Positions 52,219 through 57,337 of a stretch of DNA of 57,337 bases are shown piece after piece; the stretch's first letter is position 1; the number at the start of each line of letters is the position of its first letter. Origin of the DNA: Leucobacter sp. 7(1) (GTDB lineage: Bacteria > Actinomycetota > Actinomycetes > Actinomycetales > Microbacteriaceae). The stretch covers positions 1 through 57,337 of the forward strand of contig NZ_FUID01000067.1 in the NCBI RefSeq assembly GCF_900163635.1, given 5' to 3'. Below the pieces are notes generated by a model. It worked only from the letters and a program-made list of their open reading frames with translations. It made no database searches and had not been told where the DNA came from. The position numbers were made by a program, and so were the translations under genes.

Positions 52219-52250
52219 GTCAGGCCGAGCGGATTACCGCTCGGCCTGAC
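52219..52250 (-). terminator. Terminator after nrdE
   Basis: Perfect 14-bp stem, 52219-52232 with 52237-52250, four-base loop, 13 bases after the nrdE stop. It separates nrdHIE from nrdF. Confidence 0.75.
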
Positions 52251-52263
52251 TGAGTTCAACCGC

Positions 52264-54405
52264 TTACAGCATGCAGGAGACGCACTCGGTCATATCGGTG
52301 CCCTCCAGTGCCAGCTGACGCAGGCGAATGTAGTAGATCGTCTTGATCCCCTTGCGCCATGCGTAGATCTGCGCCTTGTTGATGTCGCGGGTGGTGGCGG
52401 TGTCCTTGAAGAACAGCGTCAGCGACAGCCCCTGATCCACGTGCTGCGTTGCCGCGGCGTACGTGTCGATGATCTTCTCCGGGCCAATCTCGTACGCGTC
52501 GGTGTAGTACTCGAGGTTGTCGTTTGTCATAAACGGCGCCGGATAGTAGACGCGGCCGAGCTTGCCTTCCTTGCGGATCTCCACCTTCGACGCGATCGGG
52601 TGAATCGAGCTCGTCGAGTTGTTGATGTAGGAGATCGAGCCTGTTGGCGGCACGGCCTGCAGGTTCTGGTTGTAGATGCCGTGCTCCATGACGCTGGCCT
52701 TCAGCTCGCGCCAGTCGTCCTGCGTCGGGATCTCGATGCCGGAGTTCGCAAACATCTCACGCACACGCTCGGTCTCGGGCAACCACACACCATCGGTGTA
52801 CTTGTCGAAGAACTCACCCGTTGCGTACTTCGAGTCCTCGAAGCCTCCAAACACGGACTTCCGCTCGATCGCGATCTTATTCGACGCCTGGAGCGCGTGG
52901 AACAGGACCGTGTAGAAGTAGATGTTCGTGAAGTCGATGCCCTCTTCGGAGCCGTAGTGCACGTGCTCGCGAGCGAGGTAGCCGTGCAGGTTCATCTGGC
53001 CGAGGCCGATCGCGTGGGACTGGGCGTTGCCGTCCTCGATCGAGCGCACCGAGGTGATCGCGCTCATGTCGCTCACCGCGGTGAGCGAGCGGATCGCGAG
53101 ATCCACGGTGCCGCCCAGGTCGCCGCCGTCCATCGCCATCGCGATGTTCATCGAGCCCAGGTTGCAGGAAATATCCTTGCCGATGTTGTCGTAGCTGAGA
53201 TCCTCGTTGTACGTGGTCGGGGTGTTGACCTGGAGGATCTCGGAGCACAGGTTCGACATGTTGATCCGGCCCTTGATCGGGTTCTCCCGGTTCACCGTGT
53301 CCTCGAACACGATGTAGGGGTAGCCCGACTCGAACTGCAGCTCTGCAACAGTCTGGAAGAAGTGGCGCGCGCTGATCTTCGTCTTCTTGATGCGCGCGTC
53401 CGCAACCATCTCCGCGTATTTCTCGGTCACCGAGATGTCACCGAAGGGCACTCCGTAGACGCGCTCCACGTCGTACGGCGAGAAGAGGTACATATCCTCG
53501 TTCTTCTTCGCGAGTTCAAACGTGATGTCCGGCACAACCACACCGAGCGAGAGCGTCTTGATGCGGATCTTCTCGTCCGCGTTCTCCCGCTTGGTGTCGA
53601 GGAACTTCATGATGTCGGGGTGGTGTGCCGAGAGGTACACCGCACCCGCGCCCTGACGTGCGCCGAGCTGGTTCGCGTAGCTGAAGCTGTCTTCAAGCAG
53701 CTTCATCACGGGGATGATGCCCGATGACTGGTTCTCGATCTTCTTGATCGGGGCACCCGCCTCGCGGATGTTCGAGAGCGAGAGCGCCACGCCGCCGCCG
53801 CGCTTGGACAGCTGCAGCGACGAGTTGATCCCGCGCGAGATCGACTCCATGTTGTCCTCAACGCGGAGCAGGAAGCAGGAGACGAGCTCGCCGCGCTGCG
53901 CCTTGCCGAGGTTGAGGAAGGTCGGTGTGGCCGGCTGGAACCGGCCCGAGATCATTTCCTGCATGAAGCCACGAGCCAGCTCCTCGTCGCCGCGGGCGAG
54001 CCCCAGAGAAACCATGACCACACGGTCCTCGAAGCGCTCCAGGTAGCGCTTGCCATCGAACGTCTTCAGTGCGTAGGACGTGAAGAACTTGAACGCGCCC
54101 AGGAATGCCGGGAAGCGGAACTTCAGCGCGTAGGCCTCGTCCGTGAGCTGCTCGACGAACTTCACCGAGTACTGATCGAGAAGTTCCTTCTCGTAGTAGT
54201 CGTTGTCGATCAGGTACCGGACACGCTCTTCAAAGTTATGGAAGAACACCATGTTCTGGTTGACATGCTGCAGGAAGTACTGGCGGGCAGCTTCACGATC
54301 CTTTTCAAACTGGATCTTGCCGTCCGCGTCGTACAGGTTGAGCATCGCGTTCAGCGAGTGATAATCCATCTCGCTGATCTTCGAGGACTCGAGCCCGGGC
54401 TCCAT
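52264..54405 (-). CDS. nrdE: Class Ib ribonucleotide reductase alpha subunit NrdE
   Basis: A 713-residue catalytic subunit. Substrate-site motifs are [10 protein letters not shown] (about 164-173), the radical-region Cys in [11 protein letters not shown] (about 386), the GSMNIAM stretch, and the C-terminal shuttle pair CVSC (708 and 711) that takes electrons from NrdH. It reduces ribonucleoside diphosphates. The ATG overlaps the nrdI stop by one base (TGATG). As usual for class Ib, the N-terminal ATP-cone is lacking. Confidence 0.96.
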   Translation of the reverse strand: MEPGLESSKISEMDYHSLNAMLNLYDADGKIQFEKDREAARQYFLQHVNQNMVFFHNFEERVRYLIDNDYYEKELLDQYSVKFVEQLTDEAYALKFRFPAFLGAFKFFTSYALKTFDGKRYLERFEDRVVMVSLGLARGDEELARGFMQEMISGRFQPATPTFLNLGKAQRGELVSCFLLRVEDNMESISRGINSSLQLSKRGGGVALSLSNIREAGAPIKKIENQSSGIIPVMKLLEDSFSYANQLGARQGAGAVYLSAHHPDIMKFLDTKRENADEKIRIKTLSLGVVVPDITFELAKKNEDMYLFSPYDVERVYGVPFGDISVTEKYAEMVADARIKKTKISARHFFQTVAELQFESGYPYIVFEDTVNRENPIKGRINMSNLCSEILQVNTPTTYNEDLSYDNIGKDISCNLGSMNIAMAMDGGDLGGTVDLAIRSLTAVSDMSAITSVRSIEDGNAQSHAIGLGQMNLHGYLAREHVHYGSEEGIDFTNIYFYTVLFHALQASNKIAIERKSVFGGFEDSKYATGEFFDKYTDGVWLPETERVREMFANSGIEIPTQDDWRELKASVMEHGIYNQNLQAVPPTGSISYINNSTSSIHPIASKVEIRKEGKLGRVYYPAPFMTNDNLEYYTDAYEIGPEKIIDTYAAATQHVDQGLSLTLFFKDTATTRDINKAQIYAWRKGIKTIYYIRLRQLALEGTDMTECVSCML

Positions 54406-54806
54406 CACTGCTGCTTCCAAAACTGTTCCAATCCATCGTGGACGGCGCTCACGTCGTCCGGGGTTCCAAAAAGTTCGAATCGGTAGAGAAACGGCACGTG
54501 GCATTTCTTCGCGATCAGCTTGCCTGCCAGGCCGTATGCATCACCAAAGTTGGTGTTGCCGGCGGACATCACCCCGCGCAGGTGTTTCCGGTTGCGCTCG
54601 TCATTGAGGAACCGGATGACCTGCTTCGGGACCGCCTTGGTATCGGGGCCACCACCATATGTGGGGACCAGCAGCACAAATGGTTCAGTGACCAGGAGCG
54701 GCTCATCTCGCGAGTAGAGCGGGATCCGCAGGGCCGGGCGGCCGAGTTTCTCCACAAATCGGGCTGTGTTGCCCGAGATGCTCGAGAAATAGACCAGATC
54801 CACCAC
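54405..54806 (-). CDS. nrdI: NrdI flavodoxin-like activator
   Basis: A 133-residue flavodoxin-fold protein: FMN phosphate loop [16 protein letters not shown] (about 6-21), VPTYGGGP (about 45) and [15 protein letters not shown] (about 80-94), all typical of NrdI. It supplies superoxide or a reduced flavin to assemble the NrdF metal-radical cofactor. A GTG at 54806 behind GGAGGGGATCCC is the likely start; other in-frame GTGs upstream lack this site. Confidence 0.93.
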   Translation of the reverse strand: MVDLVYFSSISGNTARFVEKLGRPALRIPLYSRDEPLLVTEPFVLLVPTYGGGPDTKAVPKQVIRFLNDERNRKHLRGVMSAGNTNFGDAYGLAGKLIAKKCHVPFLYRFELFGTPDDVSAVHDGLEQFWKQQ

Positions 54807-54921
54807 GGGATCCCCTCCGTTCACCACAAATCCGTTCACCACGAAATGCTCGACCCTTGAGAAAACGCCCCGACGCTCGCAACCTCAGTCGACGGCGGCC
54901 GTGGGCGTTTCCACTGCGTCG

Positions 54922-55158
54922 CTATTCGGCGAGACGGCCAGCAAGCTCCGAGATCTTGTCGGGACGGAAGCCCGACCAGTGATCCTCGTCGGTCACCACC
55001 ACGGGTGCCTGCAGGTAGCCGAGCTCCTTCACTGTTTCCAGTGCGGCTTCGTCCTGCGACAGGTCGAGCACGTTGTACTCAATGCCCTTGCTGTCGAGCG
55101 CCCGGTACGTCGCGGTGCACTGCACGCACGACGGCTTGGTGTATACCGTGATGGCCAT
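54922..55158 (-). CDS. nrdH: NrdH redoxin
   Basis: A 78-residue glutaredoxin-like protein with thioredoxin-like function. The active site is Cys11-Val-Gln-Cys14 in KPSCVQC, and the C-terminal WSGFRPDKI is the NrdH signature. It reduces the NrdE disulfide. The ATG at 55158 has an AAGGG site; first gene of nrdH-nrdI-nrdE. A 115-base gap separates it from nrdI. Confidence 0.95.
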   Translation of the reverse strand: MAITVYTKPSCVQCTATYRALDSKGIEYNVLDLSQDEAALETVKELGYLQAPVVVTDEDHWSGFRPDKISELAGRLAE

Positions 55159-55198
55159 GTCACGCCCTTCTCTCACAACCTCGCACCTCACGCCGAGG

Positions 55199-55243
55199 CA
55201 CTACATCTAGTGAACCACACCTTCCTCAACCACAACATGATGT
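55199..55243 (-). promoter_or_regulatory. NrdR box pair upstream of nrdH
   Basis: CTACATCTAGT (55201-55211, inside the inverted repeat CACTA-N4-TAGTG) and CAACATGATGT (55233-55243) start 32 bases apart, the same spacing as at nrdF. NrdR is the ATP/dATP-sensing repressor of ribonucleotide reductase genes. These sites lie 43 to 85 bases upstream of the nrdH start. Confidence 0.65.
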
Positions 55244-55334
55244 AGTTACACCAATGTAGTTTTCCACGGACTTTCCACCGATTTGATCGCCGCTTGGGGA
55301 CAACTTTCGGCGCGGTTCCGCCCCTCCGGGAGGG

Positions 55335-55343
55335 TTATCCACA
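55335..55343 (+). promoter_or_regulatory. DnaA box upstream of nrdH
   Basis: TTATCCACA is an exact DnaA-box consensus. Weaker TTTTCCACG- and TTTCCACC-like matches lie at about 55260-55280. It sits in the 305-base gap 55159-55463 between nrdH and the hypothetical protein gene, which otherwise holds only the NrdR boxes. DnaA regulates ribonucleotide reductase genes in some bacteria; a single box may also be chance. Confidence 0.35.
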
Positions 55344-55463
55344 GGCCGGGTGGGGAGAAAGAGAATTGATCCACACCCCCGGCTCGGCGTGTCGCCTCGC
55401 CCGCACCCACGAGCCACATTTTTCACCCGTTTCCGCTTGACAATTTTGAAGTTCGCTGCACTC

Positions 55464-55820
55464 TCAGAGCGCGATCGGCCAGAGCAATTCGGTGCCGTCG
55501 GACTCAAACCACCGCAGTACGAGCATCGCGTCCGCGGCACAGGTTGTGGCCTCGGCATGGCTCCCGCGGAGCGTGACCCGCACCCGCTCTCCCGGCACCA
55601 CAGTCTGTGGCAGCGACAACCCGAGCAAGCCTTGGCCCGCCAGTGCGAACCGCACGTGCTTCGCGGGGGCGACCCCGCGATACTCAACCTCGATGACTCC
55701 GCTGGGCGAGCGCAGCGTCACCTGCCAGGGCACGGGCACCGCGCTGGCACCGCGCGCAGGGGCCACCGGCCCCGCCCGCGATGGCGGACGGCGGCGCGTG
55801 GCCAATCGAAACGGGTTCAT
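55464..55820 (-). CDS. Hypothetical protein
   Basis: A 118-residue protein that I do not recognise. The first 30 residues are Arg/Pro/Ala-rich, without a clear signal or membrane segment; the rest alternates hydrophobic and polar residues in a beta-strand-like pattern (VTLRSPSGVIEVEYRGVAPAKHVRF) and has one Cys. It is oriented away from the methyltransferase start with about 200 bases between. Codon use is like its neighbours, so it is probably real. No function is suggested. Confidence 0.55.
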   Translation of the reverse strand: MNPFRLATRRRPPSRAGPVAPARGASAVPVPWQVTLRSPSGVIEVEYRGVAPAKHVRFALAGQGLLGLSLPQTVVPGERVRVTLRGSHAEATTCAADAMLVLRWFESDGTELLWPIAL

Positions 55821-56020
55821 GCGGCGAGGGTACCGGGGACGTCAGACATTCTCAGCGGCACCGGCGCAGCCCCCGTGCCGAGCCACCCGCATTCCATTTC
55901 CATGCCTGTGGTACTTTCGGAGCCGCGTACGGAAATCACCTCCTGGTGCCCCGCGGCACAGGGTCGACCGATCCGGCGTTCCGCGGCCGCCCGCCGCACC
56001 GTCGATCAGGGGAGCACCAC

Positions 56021-57187
56021 ATGGCACAGGTTCGTTGGGCCGAAGACGGCGTGCGCCAGACCGCACGCTGGCACTCGGAGAACGGCACCCCCGCCCCCGC
56101 TCGCGTTATCGTCATCGACGACGCAACGGGCGCGAACACCGCCCTGCGACTGGCACAGCCCGACACCGTACTGCTCTGGCGTGGCGATTTCGAGAACGCG
56201 AAGCACCTGCTCAAGGCGATGGATCGCCGCCTCCAGAAGCGCGAGTCCCGCACGGCCTCGGCCCGCGACACCGAACTGGGAGCACTCTTCCACACCCACC
56301 GCGCCGAGCGCGCGGCCCGCGCCGAGCTCCTCGGCAAGATCGTCATCGCACTCGAGAGCGATTACACGATCCGGCTGCGCCGCGCACCCGATGTCCGCGA
56401 CGCGTGCGCCCACGCCTACGGACCGGCGCTCACCGGCGACTCCCCCGGCACCACCCTCGTGTCACTCTCCGAGCTCATCGGCGTGATCGGTGCCTACCAG
56501 TGGCACCGCACGGGAATCCATGTCGAGGCACTCGGGGCGCGGATCACCCCGGCCTACGGCGTCTTCACACCGACGCGCGACGAGTACCTGGACCTCGTCA
56601 TGGAGGCCCCCTTCCCGGACTCGGCCCCGCACCCGGTCGTGTTCGACATCGGCACGGGAACCGGGGTGCTCGCCGCTCTGATCGGCCGCCGCGGGGCCCG
56701 CGCGGTGCTCGCGACCGACATCAACCCGCGCGCGGTGCACTGCGCAGCCGAGAACATGCGCAAGCTCGGCGTCGCGGAACTCGTCTCCGTCGTTGAGGCC
56801 GATCTCTGGCCGACGGATCCGAAGCTGCGCGCCGACGTCGTCGTGTGCAACCCGCCCTGGTTGCCCGGTACCCCCACCTCTGACTTGGAGCTGGGGATCT
56901 ACGATCCGGCGTCCGAGGTGCTGCACCGCTTCCTCGACGGGCTCGCCAATCGCCTCACCCCGGGCGGCGAGGGCTGGCTGATCCTGTCCGATCTCGCCGA
57001 GATCCTCGGTCTGCGCAGCCGCGAGGAGTTCTTGAGCCGCATCGCGGAGGCCGGCCTCGAGGTCGTCGGCACTCACGAAACCGCGCCGCGCCACTCACGG
57101 GCGAGCGACACGAGCGACCCGCTCCATGCGGCCCGGTCACGCGAGCGCACCCTGCTGTGGCGGCTTGCCCCGCGCTCCCCGCGATAA
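56021..57187 (+). CDS. Class I SAM-dependent methyltransferase
   Basis: A 388-residue protein. The C-terminal two-fifths is a class I methyltransferase: motif I VFDIGTGTGVLAALIGRRG (about 206-224), acidic DIN (about 230) and the catalytic NPPW in VVCNPPWLPG (about 285), a motif of N- or C5-amino/nucleic-acid methylases such as PrmC or RsmC. The N-terminal 180 residues, with an Arg-rich helix region, are not a domain I recognise. ATG at 56021 with CAGGGGAG. The target could be an amino group in protein or RNA, but I cannot say. Confidence 0.82.
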   Translation: MAQVRWAEDGVRQTARWHSENGTPAPARVIVIDDATGANTALRLAQPDTVLLWRGDFENAKHLLKAMDRRLQKRESRTASARDTELGALFHTHRAERAARAELLGKIVIALESDYTIRLRRAPDVRDACAHAYGPALTGDSPGTTLVSLSELIGVIGAYQWHRTGIHVEALGARITPAYGVFTPTRDEYLDLVMEAPFPDSAPHPVVFDIGTGTGVLAALIGRRGARAVLATDINPRAVHCAAENMRKLGVAELVSVVEADLWPTDPKLRADVVVCNPPWLPGTPTSDLELGIYDPASEVLHRFLDGLANRLTPGGEGWLILSDLAEILGLRSREEFLSRIAEAGLEVVGTHETAPRHSRASDTSDPLHAARSRERTLLWRLAPRSPR

Positions 57188-57248
57188 ACCCACTACGAGA
57201 CCAGAACTTCGCGCAGGGAGCCAGGCGTGGCTCCGGGCAGGGCCCCGG

Positions 57249-57278
57249 GTTCGGCCCCTGATCGGGCCCCGGGCCGAA
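57249..57278. repeat. GC-rich hairpin after the methyltransferase gene
   Basis: GTTCGGCCC (57249-57257) pairs with GGGCCGAAC (57270-57278), with further GC pairing inside. Located 62 bases after the methyltransferase stop, it may be its terminator. Confidence 0.45.
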
Positions 57279-57282
57279 CATC

Positions 57283-57337
57283 GAGGGGACGCACTTCGGG
57301 GTCAACCCCCTCGAATGACCCCGAAGTGCGTCCCCTC
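57283..57337. repeat. Terminal inverted repeat at the contig end
   Basis: Arms 57283-57304 and 57316-57337 are perfect 22-bp complements around an 11-base loop; the right arm ends exactly at the last base of the window. Either a strong terminator or interspersed repeat that stopped the assembly, or a fold-back artefact. Bases 57188-57337 encode no convincing protein. Confidence 0.75.

Noticed and set aside
55256..55343. Possible replication origin because of DnaA-like boxes
   Set aside because: Only one exact box; no dnaA, dnaN, rpmH or other origin genes nearby and no AT-rich unwinding region.
56955..57305. Minus-strand open frame at the right end (116 residues)
   Set aside because: Overlaps the methyltransferase C-terminus and the terminal repeat; composition is a high-GC shadow with no ribosome site or domain.

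Overview
The window is a high-GC genome fragment that reads like an actinobacterium of the Microbacteriaceae. A Leucobacter-like organism is my guess from gene content and GTG/TTG start usage, not a proven assignment. Bases 1-62 are not genomic: they are Illumina Nextera/P5 adapter sequence with an i5 index, so this is the left end of a draft contig. The right end stops exactly at the end of a large inverted repeat.

Region 1 (about 1.5-23.8 kb) is an aromatic-catabolism island. It holds, in order: (a) a minus-strand SsuABC/TauABC-type ABC importer co-transcribed with a PaaX-family regulator; (b) a MarR regulator divergent from a five-gene plus-strand operon (SDR, amidohydrolase-type hydrolase, acyl-CoA dehydrogenase, MaoC-like hydratase, acyl-CoA ligase) that matches the actinobacterial cou/phd route converting hydroxycinnamates and their dihydro forms to hydroxybenzoates; (c) vanAB vanillate O-demethylase divergent from a PadR-family VanR, with a perfect 10-bp-arm operator between them; (d) a pcaI-pcaJ-pcaF-IclR-FUSC operon for the end of the beta-ketoadipate pathway, with a likely aromatic-acid exporter as its last gene; (e) an MFS transporter, NAD-type malic enzyme and a second thiolase. 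Ferulate or p-coumarate would become vanillate or 4-hydroxybenzoate, then protocatechuate, then succinyl-CoA and acetyl-CoA. The ring-cleavage genes (pcaGHBCD) and pobA are not in this window.

Region 2 (24.0-36.1 kb) has a D-Ala-D-Ala carboxypeptidase; then a carbamoylase/allantoate-amidohydrolase-type M20 enzyme, a YtcJ-type amidohydrolase, an MHS-family transporter, a D-2-hydroxyacid dehydrogenase, a PucR-type regulator and a ThDP enzyme (a catabolic cluster of unknown substrate); then small zinc-ribbon, TetR and Pr6Pr membrane-protein genes.

Region 3 (36.1-43.2 kb) has a FadD-type ligase and a complete glycerol module: a SorC-family regulator divergent from glpD, glpF and glpK, with two tandem operator-like repeats in the divergent promoter.

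Region 4 (43.3-50.7 kb) is one long minus-strand operon: an RbsABC-type ABC importer, two phosphotriesterase-family metallohydrolases with different metal-bridging residues, an acetamidase/formamidase and an IclR regulator. I cannot assign its substrate. It is the best candidate for an undescribed catabolic system in the window.

Region 5 (50.9-57.3 kb) holds the class Ib ribonucleotide reductase genes nrdH, nrdI, nrdE and nrdF. nrdF is separated from nrdE by a terminator, and both promoter regions carry NrdR-like box pairs with the same 32-bp spacing. It ends with a small unknown protein, a SAM methyltransferase and the terminal inverted repeat. I found no rRNA, tRNA, CRISPR array, transposase or phage gene.
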